A stretch of DNA of 47,075 bases from Candidatus Nitrosopumilus salarius BD31 (GCF_000242875.2 NZ_AEXL02000120.1:1-47075), one strand, 5' to 3'; counted from the first letter of the stretch, positions 26,230 through 35,668 are shown. The notes: a model not told the origin generated them from the sequence alone. Made by a program: numbers and translations.

Positions 26230-26523
26230 ATGATTCAAAAAGAAGAACTTGAACAAATTTTGAATTTTGTCGCAAGTAGGTGGTCTGAAGTTACTAAAGA
26301 TCCCAATAACAAAGTCCTCGAAAACTTGCCAAGTGATTTTTGGATGAATTCTGTTGGAGGTAAAACTGCAAAGAAGGGTTATTGGGTTACCACATTGATG
26401 TACACCGAAAACGAAGCGGATGCAGCAGGTTTCAAAGAAGTGTTGTTACGATGGCAAGCAAAAGGGCAAAACAAAGACAGAGACAAAGGTCCCGATCTAA
26501 TTCAAATTGGAAAAAAGAAATAG
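26230..26523 (+). CDS. Hypothetical protein
   Basis: 97 residues: a helical N-terminus (EELEQILNFVASRWSEV), a Trp/Tyr-rich middle (KKGYWVTTLMYTENE) and a basic end (DKGPDLIQIGKKK). No motif recognised. Divergent from cdvA and 11 bases upstream of the ThyX-like gene, so probably in its operon. Confidence 0.68.
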   Translation: MIQKEELEQILNFVASRWSEVTKDPNNKVLENLPSDFWMNSVGGKTAKKGYWVTTLMYTENEADAAGFKEVLLRWQAKGQNKDRDKGPDLIQIGKKK

Positions 26524-26534
26524 ACTATTAATAA

Positions 26535-28172
26535 TTGGGGATCACCATATCGGTATTGTCAGAGTTTTCAACTAAGGAAAAAAAGATCTTATCAGATCAC
26601 TTTTCAAATACAGATGATGATGTTTTTGCAATAATCACACCGAGACAAGTTGATCGCGGTGCATTAATGTCAAGATATAGTCGAACAGACAAAAGCATGA
26701 GACGTATTTTTCTTGATGAATTTGTACAAAATAAAAGCAGAGGAGAAGAATTTTACAACAGAGTACTTTTAGAATATGGAGACGATTCTGTTGCCGAATT
26801 AGGAGAAGCACAGATTGCAATTGAAGGTTTGTCGAATATTGCAGTAAAAAAAATTGAAGACAGAAGGATAGGGTTATCGTATTTAGAAAAGTCATCAAGA
26901 TATGTTGCATGGAATAAAAAAGAAAAAGGAAAGTATAGATTTTACAGAGATCCTGAAATAATGAAATCGAGATTTGCAGATATTTATGAAGAGAGTTGTA
27001 ATTTTTCATTTGAAGTTTATTCAAAAAATATTGAACCGATGGTTAACTATGTACGAGAAAAATACCCCATAGAAAAATACAGTTTCAAAGATTCAAGAGA
27101 CGGAAAAGAAAAATTATTTTCTAAATTAAAAAAAGAAACAGATGTAAAATCAGCAAACATGATCTACAAAGGATCAACCAAAGCTAAAGCATTAGATATT
27201 CTCAGAGGGTTGTTACCTGCATCAACATTGACCAATGTGGGGATTACAGGTAATGGGCGTGCTTTTGAATATCTCCTGACAGTTTTAGGCTCATCAGAAC
27301 TAAAAGAAGAACAAGATTTAGCCTCAAAAATCAAAAAAGAACTAGATACAACCATCAAATCTTTTGTTAGAAGGGCAGATGACAAGTATGGGAAAGCATT
27401 CCAAAAATATCTTAACGACATTAAATACAAATCAAAATTAGTTGCTGCAAAAGAGGTCAAGTCAAAAGCAAGTACGGGAGTCATTACAAGACTAGTAGAA
27501 TATGAATCAGAAAAAAATGGAATTGACAAAACAATTTCAGGTATAATTTATGAGCAGTCACCAAGTACATCATATCAAAACATTTTACAGCAAGTAAAAA
27601 AAATGTCTAATCAAAAGAAAAACAAGATAATCAGTGAATTTGCAAAACTGAGAACAAATAGACGTCACAGACCGTCTAGGGCATTTGAACATGTTTACTA
27701 TACATTTGATTTATGTAATAATTTTGGAATGTTTAGAGACTTTCATAGACACAGGGCACTAACTCTACAAAGACAATTACTAACAACAGATCATGGTTAT
27801 AGCATACCAAATGAAATTAAAATTCTCGGCATAGAGAGAGATTTCAAAGACTGTATGGAAAAAACTAAAGATACTTTTGAAAAAATTAGAAAAAAATATC
27901 CCGAGCAAGGACAATATGTTGTAAACTTTGGATACAACTATCCCTATTTGATGAAATTTAATTTACGAGAAGCATGTCATTTAATTGAATTAAGAACAGT
28001 GCCCCAAGGACATATTGATTATAGACGAGTAGCACAGCAAATGTTCAAACAGATTAACAAAGTTCATCCCAATTTGAGTAAAATTATGAAATATGTGGAT
28101 ATGAAAGAATATGATTTGGAACGATTTGAATCTGAAAAAAGAACCGAGGAAAAAAGAAAGAAGCTAAAATAA
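26535..28172 (+). CDS. Tandem ThyX-like (FAD-dependent thymidylate synthase family) protein
   Basis: 545 residues, over twice the length of normal ThyX. Two ThyX-like halves are seen: residues about 25-265 ([56 protein letters not shown]) and about 310-520 ([51 protein letters not shown]). The ThyX signature RHRxxSxNExSxRY is degenerate: the first half keeps SSRY and the second keeps RHR. FAD or dUMP binding may be retained across halves; true thymidylate synthesis is uncertain. Start TTG. Confidence 0.78.
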   Translation: MGITISVLSEFSTKEKKILSDHFSNTDDDVFAIITPRQVDRGALMSRYSRTDKSMRRIFLDEFVQNKSRGEEFYNRVLLEYGDDSVAELGEAQIAIEGLSNIAVKKIEDRRIGLSYLEKSSRYVAWNKKEKGKYRFYRDPEIMKSRFADIYEESCNFSFEVYSKNIEPMVNYVREKYPIEKYSFKDSRDGKEKLFSKLKKETDVKSANMIYKGSTKAKALDILRGLLPASTLTNVGITGNGRAFEYLLTVLGSSELKEEQDLASKIKKELDTTIKSFVRRADDKYGKAFQKYLNDIKYKSKLVAAKEVKSKASTGVITRLVEYESEKNGIDKTISGIIYEQSPSTSYQNILQQVKKMSNQKKNKIISEFAKLRTNRRHRPSRAFEHVYYTFDLCNNFGMFRDFHRHRALTLQRQLLTTDHGYSIPNEIKILGIERDFKDCMEKTKDTFEKIRKKYPEQGQYVVNFGYNYPYLMKFNLREACHLIELRTVPQGHIDYRRVAQQMFKQINKVHPNLSKIMKYVDMKEYDLERFESEKRTEEKRKKLK

Positions 28173-28198
28173 TAGAATAGATTATTTACGGAATAGAT

Positions 28199-28603
28199 AT
28201 GACAGAAAAAATAGAAAAAAGACCAGAAGAATGGAAAGAGATCCTTTCTCCAGATCAATATGAAATATGTATTAATCATGGAACAGAGCCACCATTTTCA
28301 GGAAAATATAACAACACCAAACTCGAGGGCATCTTCAAATGTGTGTGCTGTGGTCAAGAGCTTTTCTCATCAGATACAAAATTTGATTCAGGTTCAGGTT
28401 GGCCAAGTTTTTGGAAACCAATAGATGAAACGAAGATAGAATATGTGTCAGATTCAGCATATGGAATGGTTAGAACAGAAGTCAACTGTAACAAATGCGG
28501 TGCACATTTAGGTCACGTATTCGATGATGGACCAAAGCCTACAAATCAAAGATATTGCATCAATTCAATTTCATTGAAACATGAAAAAGATGAAGATGTA
28601 TAG
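28199..28603 (+). CDS. msrB: Peptide methionine-(R)-S-oxide reductase MsrB
   Basis: 134 residues. Repairs oxidised methionine. Zinc-binding pairs C-x2-C (FKCVCCGQEL and NCNKCGAHLGHVF), the FDSGSGWPSFWKP substrate loop and the catalytic Cys in RYCINSISL are all present. No signal peptide, so cytoplasmic. Monocistronic, 26 bases after the ThyX-like gene. Confidence 0.96.
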   Translation: MTEKIEKRPEEWKEILSPDQYEICINHGTEPPFSGKYNNTKLEGIFKCVCCGQELFSSDTKFDSGSGWPSFWKPIDETKIEYVSDSAYGMVRTEVNCNKCGAHLGHVFDDGPKPTNQRYCINSISLKHEKDEDV

Positions 28604-28730
28604 TCTTAATCGCCAGATAAAATGGATGTGTTTATCAACGGATATTCAAAAATTATTAATAAAACACAATTAATGGTAAGAAAATCAAGAGAAGTGAAAT
28701 GAATCGAAATTACAAAAGGAATGAAACAAT

Positions 28731-29741
28731 TTGAGAATAATATTATGTGGTTTTGGGGTCGTTGGGCAAAGCTTAGTCAAATTATTTGATTCAAGATCAG
28801 AAGATCTTTACGCAAAGTATGGATTAAAACCAAGAGTTGTGGGGGTGTTCGATAGTAAAGGAAGCGCAGTGGATTCATCTGGTTTAGATTTTAACAAACT
28901 TGTTGAAGTAAAGAAAAAATATGGAACCGTGAAAAATTATTCTGATACAAAAAATTCAATGTCTGGAACAGACATGTTAAAAAATATTGAGGCAGACGTG
29001 TTAATTGAAACAACCGCAAGTAATTACAAAGATGCAGAACCAGGAATGACCCACATTACAACTGCTATGAAGAAAGGCATGCATGTAATTTCAGTGAACA
29101 AGGGACCACTAGCATTAGCATTTCCATCTCTTTTGGAATTAGCAACATATAACCAAGTAATGTTCAAATTTAGTGGTACCGTTGGTGGAGGAACACCAAT
29201 TCTGGATTATGCCAAAAATAGTCTCAGAGGCGAAAGAATCACATCATTTGCAGGAATTTTAAATGGTACTACAAATTACATTTTATCAAACATGGCAACA
29301 GGGTTATCTTTTGAGGACGCATTAAAAGACGCAAAAAACAAAGGGTATGTAGAAGCTGATGAGTCTTTAGATTTAGATGGATTAGATGCTGCAGCAAAAT
29401 TAGTAATTCTTGCAAACTGGGTGATGGGAATGAAAGTGACAATGCCAGATATTAAATGTACAGGAATACGAAAGGTGGTATCTGAAGATATTAAAAAAGC
29501 AGCCAAGAACAATTGTGCAATCAAATTAATCGCATCATGTAACAAGGATCTTGTCGTAGCCCCAAAAGAAGTATCAAATGATGATCCGCTTTGTGTGAAC
29601 GGAACACTAAATGCAATTGCTTTTACATCAGAGCATTCAGGTACACAAACAATTATCGGAAAAGGGGCAGGAGGCATGGAAACTGCCAGTTCGATACTAA
29701 GAGATTTGCTAGATATCAGACAAGAGATTGCTAGAGATTGA
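28731..29741 (+). CDS. hom: Homoserine dehydrogenase
   Basis: 336 residues, TTG start. Reduces aspartate semialdehyde to homoserine for Thr and Met synthesis. The Rossmann motif is CGFGVVGQSL; GTVGGGTPILDYAKNSL and GILNGTTNYILSNM are family signatures, and EADESLDLDGLDAAAKLVIL holds the catalytic Asp/Lys region. No C-terminal ACT domain. It overlaps the PUA gene by 4 bases. Confidence 0.96.
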   Translation: MRIILCGFGVVGQSLVKLFDSRSEDLYAKYGLKPRVVGVFDSKGSAVDSSGLDFNKLVEVKKKYGTVKNYSDTKNSMSGTDMLKNIEADVLIETTASNYKDAEPGMTHITTAMKKGMHVISVNKGPLALAFPSLLELATYNQVMFKFSGTVGGGTPILDYAKNSLRGERITSFAGILNGTTNYILSNMATGLSFEDALKDAKNKGYVEADESLDLDGLDAAAKLVILANWVMGMKVTMPDIKCTGIRKVVSEDIKKAAKNNCAIKLIASCNKDLVVAPKEVSNDDPLCVNGTLNAIAFTSEHSGTQTIIGKGAGGMETASSILRDLLDIRQEIARD

Positions 29742-30214
29742 AGTCAAATCTAATTTCAAAAAGCGAAACATCCGAACTATTAAAAATAGTTTCAGAAAAA
29801 TGGGGAATTGAGTTTCCTAAAATAAAAAATGTCAAGGTACATCAAATTTTGGATGATGCACAGATTATCACAGGTGCAGGAATTAAAATACTAAAAGTTA
29901 ATGAGGATTACTTGCCATTTTTGTCGGAAACTGAAACATTAAAAAAATTTCCGAGTGTAATGGTGGATATGGGGGCTGTAAAATTTATGTGTAAAGGAGC
30001 TAATGTGATGAGGCCAGGAATTAAAAAATATACAGAGTTTGAAAAAGATAGTTTAGTTTGCATTGTTGAAGAATCTCAACATAAATTTTTAGCAGTGGGA
30101 AAATCTCTAGTTGCCAGTTCAGAGTTAGATAATATGGAGAAAGGTGAAGTCATAAAAAATATCCATTATATCTCAGATAGGTTTTGGGAAGTTGGGAAAA
30201 CAATTTACGATTAA
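29738..30214 (+). CDS. PUA-domain RNA-binding protein
   Basis: 158 residues, TTG start overlapping hom by 4 bases (TTGA). An N-terminal pre-PUA domain (about 1-75) precedes the PUA domain (about 76-155): VMVDMGAVKFMCKGANVMRPGI and HKFLAVGKSLVASSE are typical. Relatives (MCT-1/Tma20-type) bind RNA or ribosomal subunits. The coupling to hom is probably only positional. Confidence 0.88.
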   Translation: MKSNLISKSETSELLKIVSEKWGIEFPKIKNVKVHQILDDAQIITGAGIKILKVNEDYLPFLSETETLKKFPSVMVDMGAVKFMCKGANVMRPGIKKYTEFEKDSLVCIVEESQHKFLAVGKSLVASSELDNMEKGEVIKNIHYISDRFWEVGKTIYD

Positions 30215-30681
30215 GAACGAATTTTAATTTTGTTCAAAAAGTCTTCCAATTTTTTGATATGTGTTCCTTCCCAATAGATTTTATGACATTTATCACACTT
30301 CCAAAACTTTTCATTAAATTCTAAAACTTTTGGAGGAACCTTATTTGATATTTTTAATTTATCAATTTCATAGGTTAGAGAATTACATTTAGTACATCTT
30401 GCTGTCTCGCCACATATTTTATTTAATTCTAAATGTACAAAACCCAAAATTTCTAAAAATTGTTCAATTTCATCTTCCTTTGTAATTGGAATAGTTTGGA
30501 CGGTAGATTTTTTTGCATGGGCAATAAGTTGTAGATCTTTTGAAATAATTATTCTGTCTTCGTTTTTAGCTTTTTCAATTAATTCCAGATCACTCATGCC
30601 AGAAAAATAATCAGTGTCATATCCTAGTAACAATAGTTTTTTGGCAACATTACCAAGCATGCCATCTACTAAAAACAACAT
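30211..30681 (-). CDS. Mut7-C RNase-domain protein
   Basis: 156 residues. The N-terminal PIN-like nuclease half has the acidic residues in FLVDGMLGNVAKKLLLLGYD, SDLELIEKAK and IIISKDLQLI; the C-terminal zinc ribbon has C-x2-C in ARCTKCNSL and WKCDKCHKIYW. Members are predicted RNases. Its stop codon overlaps that of the PUA gene by 4 bases (TTAA, read in both directions). Confidence 0.9.
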   Translation of the reverse strand: MLFLVDGMLGNVAKKLLLLGYDTDYFSGMSDLELIEKAKNEDRIIISKDLQLIAHAKKSTVQTIPITKEDEIEQFLEILGFVHLELNKICGETARCTKCNSLTYEIDKLKISNKVPPKVLEFNEKFWKCDKCHKIYWEGTHIKKLEDFLNKIKIRS

Positions 30682-30705
30682 AACAGGTAAAATTAGATAC
30701 TACAA

Positions 30706-31302
30706 TTATTTGATTTGTTCTGTAAATTCTTCAATGCCATCTTTGGTGATGACTAAAATATCTATACCGTCGCCACTAGCTGAGTCTCTAAGTGCTGCTG
30801 AACGAACTGCACGCTTTGCTAAATCAATTGCTTCATCTTTGCTCATGTTTGGTTTGTATTGTGGATCTAACACACCTAATGCCATTTCGGCACCAGTTCC
30901 AACTGCTGCGTATTCATCAGGAAGAACAGAACCTAAGGGATCAAGTGTGTACATTATGGGTTTATCAACCACACCGCCTACAATTACCTGAGTCAATAAC
31001 GGAAAGTATCTTCGTTCATACATCATATTTGACATCATTTTTGCAATAGTATTTGGGGGAACATCTCTTTTGAGTTCCATTTTTCTGATTTTTGCAAGGG
31101 CTGCAATTTGTAAGGTTAAGATTTGCATATCAGCCACAAGTCCAGCACAAGTTGCACCCACTTGAGAAGTAATGGGAAAAGTTTTCTTGGTAGATTTGCT
31201 TACTAGAAAATTTCCAAATGCGATCCTTTTTTCACTAGCAAAAACCACACCGCCGTCAAAAGTAATTCCAACAGCAGTTGCTCCTGGCATATACATTGAC
31301 AT
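30706..31302 (-). CDS. psmB: Proteasome beta subunit lacking the catalytic Thr (beta1-like)
   Basis: 198 residues of the archaeal 20S beta fold. The N-terminus reads PGATAVGITFDGG where active subunits have G-TTTVGI, so Ala8 replaces the nucleophilic Thr1. Lys33 equivalent (STKKTF) and the GDGIDILVITKDG end are kept. Sulfolobales beta1 subunits are similar and only poorly active on their own; here an active beta2 must be coded elsewhere. It starts divergent from DoxX. Confidence 0.92.
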   Translation of the reverse strand: MSMYMPGATAVGITFDGGVVFASEKRIAFGNFLVSKSTKKTFPITSQVGATCAGLVADMQILTLQIAALAKIRKMELKRDVPPNTIAKMMSNMMYERRYFPLLTQVIVGGVVDKPIMYTLDPLGSVLPDEYAAVGTGAEMALGVLDPQYKPNMSKDEAIDLAKRAVRSAALRDSASGDGIDILVITKDGIEEFTEQIK

Positions 31303-31397
31303 AATTCAAATAATTTTGCCGCATAATAAAGGGCTTTCTACATTTGACGAGTAATTTATGGGTAAAATAGTTATATCGAAAATTTCCAAAATTAGTA

Positions 31398-31814
31398 TTG
31401 ACTACTGCCGAAATTAAAGAAAAAATTCTGAATGATGTGGTAATTATGGGTTTAAGATCAGTTATCGGTGTGATCTTTATTGTTCACGGAATATCCAAAT
31501 TCAATCCCGGATTTACTAACTTCTTAACAAATAACGGCATACCAATTGAGATGCAGATTCCTCTTGCACTAGCAGAATCGGTTCCAGGAATTTTGTTAAT
31601 CATCGGCATTCTTAGTAGATTATCAGCGTCATTATTAGCCATAGTGATGTTAGGCGCAATTTTCATCATTAAAGGAGCACAAAGCTTAACTGGGAATGGA
31701 GGCGTTGAAATTGATTTGATTTTACTTACAGCATCAATAGTTATCATGATAGTTGGGCCCGGAAGAATCTCACTGGCACAAATCATCAAAAAAATACCAA
31801 GATGTCTTCATTAA
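31398..31814 (+). CDS. DoxX-family membrane protein
   Basis: 138 residues, TTG start, four membrane segments. The family hallmarks are RSVIGVIFIVHGISKF, the PLALAESVPGILLIIGILSR segment and the final GPGRISLAQIIKK. DoxX proteins are membrane partners of redox enzymes and of oxidative-stress systems; the exact role is unknown. The stop overlaps the peptidase stop by 4 bases (TTAA). Confidence 0.87.
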   Translation: MTTAEIKEKILNDVVIMGLRSVIGVIFIVHGISKFNPGFTNFLTNNGIPIEMQIPLALAESVPGILLIIGILSRLSASLLAIVMLGAIFIIKGAQSLTGNGGVEIDLILLTASIVIMIVGPGRISLAQIIKKIPRCLH

Positions 31815-33172
31815 TGGATTCCAAAATTATGCATGATTAGACACATGCATTTTGTTGTTTTCTTTAGCAAGTCGACTCGTGCAAATTCGTTAGGTGAATG
31901 AATTCTTGAAAACATGTATGTACTTCCTATCGAAATGCAAGGAGCTTTGAGAATTTTAACAAATGAGTACATAGGGCCAGTACCAGCATTTGAAACGTTA
32001 AGAATAGATGTTCCAAAAGACTTGTCAGCTGCGTCTTTTACTTGATCAACAAATGGATGTGAAGAGTTTGTTCTTGCTGCCGCTTCTCCATGAAAGATTT
32101 TGATTTTAACATCAGAGAAACCTTTTGATTTTAAATGATATTTCAATCTTGAAACTTGTTTTTTAGGATCCATTTTTGGCACTAATCTAAAATCAATTTT
32201 CACCAAAGCCTTACTAGGAAGAACGGTTTTGGCACCATCACCAATGTATCCAGATACAAATCCTGCAATATTACAAGTAGGATCACCAACTAATGCCTTT
32301 TTTGCATCTAATCCTTTTTTGCTACCTACGAATGATTTGATTCCAAATTCTTTTTTAAAGACGTGTTCATCAAAAGGCTCATTTTGAATTATCTTTAAAT
32401 CATTTTTTGATAAAGGAGTCGTTTCTTTGTACCAGTCTTTTATGAGGATTTTTCCATCAGGATCTCGCAGGGTTTTAATCGCTTCAATTAATCTCCATGC
32501 AGGGTTTTTTATTAAAACTGCTAAACTAGAATGAGCGTCTCGGATGGATTCATTTACAGATAATTCAACAAAGAGTAATCCCTTCATTCCTAATCCGATA
32601 ATTGGTCTGTTTTTTGCATCAACATATCCAAATTCCCAGATAACACCATCACATGAAAATTTCCGTGTGTATTTTTTCAGATATTCGTCAATGTGTGCAC
32701 TTCCTGTTTCTTCCTCACCTTCAATTACAAATTTTATGTTGCATGGTACATCGCCTGTTGTTTTTAGGTATGCTTCAACTGCTTTGATCCTGGTGATTAA
32801 TTCACCCTTATCATCAGTTGCGCCTCTTCCAAAAATTTTGTTTCCCTTTCTGATTCCACTAAATGGAGGATCATCCCACAGGTCAAGTGGTTCAGCAGGT
32901 TGTACATCGTAGTGATTGTAGAACATCAAAGTCTTTGAAGGATTTTGCTTTGATTTTATCTCTCCATACACAATTGGTGCAACTCCTTTTTTTAATCGTA
33001 AAATTTCAGATTTGACTCCTGCTTTTTTTAGTAATTTTTTAACGAGTATGGAGCATTCTTCAATTCCTTCATTTTTGGCCGACACGCTAGGTTGTCTAAT
33101 TAAAGATTGTAAATCTGAGATAAGATCATCCATGTGGGAATTGATGTGTTTAAGAGCATTCATCAGAATCAC
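31811..33172 (-). CDS. M20-family metallopeptidase
   Basis: 453 residues. Zinc ligands and catalytic residues are visible in FYNHYDVQPAEPLD, GRGATDDKGELI, and the EGEEETGSAHIDEYL segment; a dimerisation domain sits in the middle. CNDP/ArgE-type members hydrolyse dipeptides or acyl amino acids; the substrate is unknown. GTG start at 33172 overlaps the nnrD stop by 4 bases; ATG at 33163 is an alternative. Confidence 0.92.
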   Translation of the reverse strand: MILMNALKHINSHMDDLISDLQSLIRQPSVSAKNEGIEECSILVKKLLKKAGVKSEILRLKKGVAPIVYGEIKSKQNPSKTLMFYNHYDVQPAEPLDLWDDPPFSGIRKGNKIFGRGATDDKGELITRIKAVEAYLKTTGDVPCNIKFVIEGEEETGSAHIDEYLKKYTRKFSCDGVIWEFGYVDAKNRPIIGLGMKGLLFVELSVNESIRDAHSSLAVLIKNPAWRLIEAIKTLRDPDGKILIKDWYKETTPLSKNDLKIIQNEPFDEHVFKKEFGIKSFVGSKKGLDAKKALVGDPTCNIAGFVSGYIGDGAKTVLPSKALVKIDFRLVPKMDPKKQVSRLKYHLKSKGFSDVKIKIFHGEAAARTNSSHPFVDQVKDAADKSFGTSILNVSNAGTGPMYSFVKILKAPCISIGSTYMFSRIHSPNEFARVDLLKKTTKCMCLIMHNFGIH

Positions 33173-34032
33173 ACAATTTTATCAAATGGTTTCATTGCAA
33201 TGGGGATTTCATCTAAAAGATCCATGGAGGTCATATGGAGCCCCAATTTTTTTTGAACAGATTTTCCTGCCAAACCATTAATGAAAGTTGCAGCAGCAGC
33301 AGATTCTAACGCATTACGATTTTTCGACAATAGTCCGGCAACTAGTCCAGACAGAACATCTCCAGTACCACCAACAGTCATAGCAGGAATTTTTTTCTCA
33401 TAAAGATAAGTAGTAGAACCGTTAGAAATTACATCTGTTGCTCCTTTTAGCAAGACTGTAACTCCATGCATTTTGGCATTTTTTTCTACCAGTTTAATTC
33501 GTTCATTTTTTGAATTGGATGGAGACTCTCCAAATAATCGCTTGAATTCACCGGCGTGTGGTGTCACTACAACATTTTTGTTTGCTAAAAGCGGTAAAAC
33601 TTCAGGGATTAGAGCACTGGCATCCAAAGACAATCGTACATCTCTGTCTAAGAGAGATTTTACAAAATACAGTAATGCATTTTTGTCTTGAATTGCAAGG
33701 CCCATTCCAATTGTTGCAGAATGCAAATTGTGAGGTAACGCACCTAATAATTTAGTTACAGCACCACGAGTTAATTTTTGATCAACTAAAGGGATGACTA
33801 TGAGATTTGGAGAAATAGCGCGTGTCGGAGTTACATTGATTTTTGGAACTGATGTATAAACAAGATCAGTGCCACATCTCAGTGCAGCAATTGAAGACAA
33901 AATTGGTGCGCCATGATAGATGTAGCTTCCCCCAACAACTAGAACAATTCCATTATCTCCTTTTCTGGAAATAGATTTTCTGGATGGAATGAATTTCTTC
34001 ACAATTGCAAGTGTGAGATTCTTTCGTACCAA
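33169..34032 (-). CDS. nnrD: ADP-dependent NAD(P)HX dehydratase
   Basis: 287 residues, TTG start. Repairs hydrated NAD(P)H. Family features are LVVGGSYIYHGAPILSSIAA, VVTPHAGEFKRLFGE and VGGTGDVLSGLVAGLL. It has only the dehydratase (C-terminal) half of bifunctional Nnr; the epimerase is absent here. Overlaps the M20 gene by 4 bases. Confidence 0.94.
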   Translation of the reverse strand: MVRKNLTLAIVKKFIPSRKSISRKGDNGIVLVVGGSYIYHGAPILSSIAALRCGTDLVYTSVPKINVTPTRAISPNLIVIPLVDQKLTRGAVTKLLGALPHNLHSATIGMGLAIQDKNALLYFVKSLLDRDVRLSLDASALIPEVLPLLANKNVVVTPHAGEFKRLFGESPSNSKNERIKLVEKNAKMHGVTVLLKGATDVISNGSTTYLYEKKIPAMTVGGTGDVLSGLVAGLLSKNRNALESAAAATFINGLAGKSVQKKLGLHMTSMDLLDEIPIAMKPFDKIV

Positions 34033-34082
34033 TACAACATACTCTAAAAAATGGATGAATAAATCTTGTTTTGTGGTAATTT

Positions 34083-34967
34083 CTAAGATGGTTTTTTACT
34101 TATTTTCTTTGATATTTTTACAGTTGTTTTGGAGGCAGGTTTTTTGATAATTTTTTTAGGAGTTTTTTCAGTTAATTGTCTTGATTCTCTTTCAAAGAAG
34201 GCTTTTCTTGCAAAACAAAGATAGGTAGTATGACCAATACCTTGAAAAGAATGACGAGTTTTTCCTTCACGAGCTTCGATTGTTCGTAGAATATGTTCAG
34301 TAGATTCAATATCAGTGAATTCGTTTTCAACTAGCGCAATTGTTAATTTTTCCAATTGATTCATAGTAGGACATATGGCAAACACACATCCACTTCCTTT
34401 TAGCATTTGACGTACTTTTGGAATCACAATCCAAGGATCACCCAAATCGATTAACGCAGCATCCATTTCTTCCAAAGGCATTGTTTTTGCAGTTTTTAGA
34501 TCCAAGTTATGTTGTGTGACATATTTTGAAACTCCTGCTTTTTTGATATTTTTTTCTGCAATCTTCATAAAATTTTCATCAACATCAAAAGTGTAAACAT
34601 GCCCACGGGGTTTTACAATATTTGCCACAAAAGAAGTCAGGGAGCCGCTACCAGTTCCAATCTCTACAATCTTTTGCCCATCTCCAATTCCAGCTCTTGC
34701 AATTATGTATCCAAGATCTTTTGGATAAACAATCTGAGTTCCATGCTGGATTTTCATTACATAGTCATACATTGTAGGTTCCAAAAGATAGACATACTTG
34801 TCCTTGTTTGTAATTAGTCTAGAACCATATTCTTTACCAATAGCATCAGAGTGTTTAATCACACCAATATGAGTATGGAGTGATTCTTTTTTTGATATTT
34901 TAGCCAACCATTTTTTTGAATTATTGTAGAAAAAGAGTACGGGGGAATTATTCTTAATTTTGCTCAT
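34083..34967 (-). CDS. trmI: tRNA (adenine-N1)-methyltransferase TrmI
   Basis: 294 residues. Methylates A57/A58 in tRNA. The N-terminal domain has EYGSRLITNKDKYVYLLEP; the methyltransferase domain has motif I VEIGTGSGSLTSFVA and ALIDLGDPW. After about residue 260 comes a Lys-rich tail (KKPASKTTVKISKKISKK), unusual in length, perhaps for RNA binding. Single gene. Confidence 0.95.
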   Translation of the reverse strand: MSKIKNNSPVLFFYNNSKKWLAKISKKESLHTHIGVIKHSDAIGKEYGSRLITNKDKYVYLLEPTMYDYVMKIQHGTQIVYPKDLGYIIARAGIGDGQKIVEIGTGSGSLTSFVANIVKPRGHVYTFDVDENFMKIAEKNIKKAGVSKYVTQHNLDLKTAKTMPLEEMDAALIDLGDPWIVIPKVRQMLKGSGCVFAICPTMNQLEKLTIALVENEFTDIESTEHILRTIEAREGKTRHSFQGIGHTTYLCFARKAFFERESRQLTEKTPKKIIKKPASKTTVKISKKISKKPS

Positions 34968-35065
34968 GAGTTTTCCCTTAAAATTTTAGATAAGAATCTA
35001 CTGGTTGACTTTTCCTTTTTGGTGGGAATCAACAGGCTTAAGTTTATAATTTTTGAAGAGAATTT

Positions 35066-35293
35066 GTGAATGAGATATTTGTTTATTGTAAAACATGTAA
35101 CAAAAAAGTAAAAGCAGTAATTCTAACAAAGCACAATAAAGAAAGGGATGAATCAACTGGAAGTTACAAGAGATATGGAATGGTTAGAATTCTTCAACAT
35201 AATATAGGATTCAGAAAGAACTGTGACAACACTTCACAAATTAAAGCATTGGTAGAATCAGACTTTACAGATGATAATGGAGTAATGATTTAG
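35066..35293 (+). CDS. Small zinc-binding-like protein, possibly truncated by a frameshift
   Basis: 75 residues, GTG start. C-x2-C in VYCKTCNKK near the start and one later Cys (RKNCDNT). A TATA-like element (TTTATAAT, 35043-35050) is about 20 bases before the start. The frame ends in DDNGVMI; a 58-codon open frame continues in the -1 frame directly after, so the gene may have been longer. No family recognised. Confidence 0.6.
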   Translation: MNEIFVYCKTCNKKVKAVILTKHNKERDESTGSYKRYGMVRILQHNIGFRKNCDNTSQIKALVESDFTDDNGVMI

Positions 35294-35454
35294 AAGAAAT
35301 TTTTGCAGAACTTGGGTTAAATTCAAATTGTTATTTACTTTCAAAAACAATAAGATATGCTGATGATTATTTCAACGGGTTCTCTCTGATTTTCCTCAAA
35401 TGTGATGAAAATTGCCGAATTATGAAGCAGTTTCTTAGTTCAGATAAGACATAG
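35278..35454 (+). pseudogene. Start-less open frame following the 35066 gene
   Basis: 58 codons with no usable start (one internal ATG), reading NDLEEIFAELGLNSNCYLLS at its start and KQFLSSDKT at its end, in the -1 frame relative to the gene before. The composition is protein-like and the join at 35285-35293 is smooth. I read it as a frameshifted extension or relic. It accounts for 35294-35454. Confidence 0.38.
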
Positions 35455-35563
35455 AAGATCATAATCACGCACAGATTAGATGATCGGACGTTTAGAAATT
35501 TAACCTAAAAGTAATTCTTTTTGGCTCCGTTTTTTTATCACAAACATTGAGGTTTGAATTACA

Positions 35564-35668
35564 TTGAGTCAGAGACATCTCGCGGTGTTAGCTGGAAGAG
35601 CCCAATGCTCACATAAACTAGTTAATGCATTTCAGAGTCTCCATATTGAAGGAGACTGACTTTTTTTT
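35564..35668 (+). ncRNA. Candidate structured small RNA (or 31-codon micro-ORF) with terminator
   Basis: A region richer in G+C than its flanks. GAGTCAG (35566-35572) can pair with CTGACTT (35656-35662), closing a domain that holds GAGC/GCTC and TCTCC/GGAGA hairpins. A run of T starts at 35661. A TATA-like TTTTTTTATC (35530-35539) is about 29 bases upstream. A TTG frame of 31 codons (35564-35659) covers the same bases, so it may instead be a micro-protein. Unknown family. Confidence 0.35.
35636..35668 (+). terminator. Hairpin plus T-run
   Basis: AGTCTCC (35636-35642) pairs with GGAGACT (35651-35657) across an 8-base loop; T-rich bases start at 35661. It looks like an intrinsic terminator. 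Confidence 0.55.
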
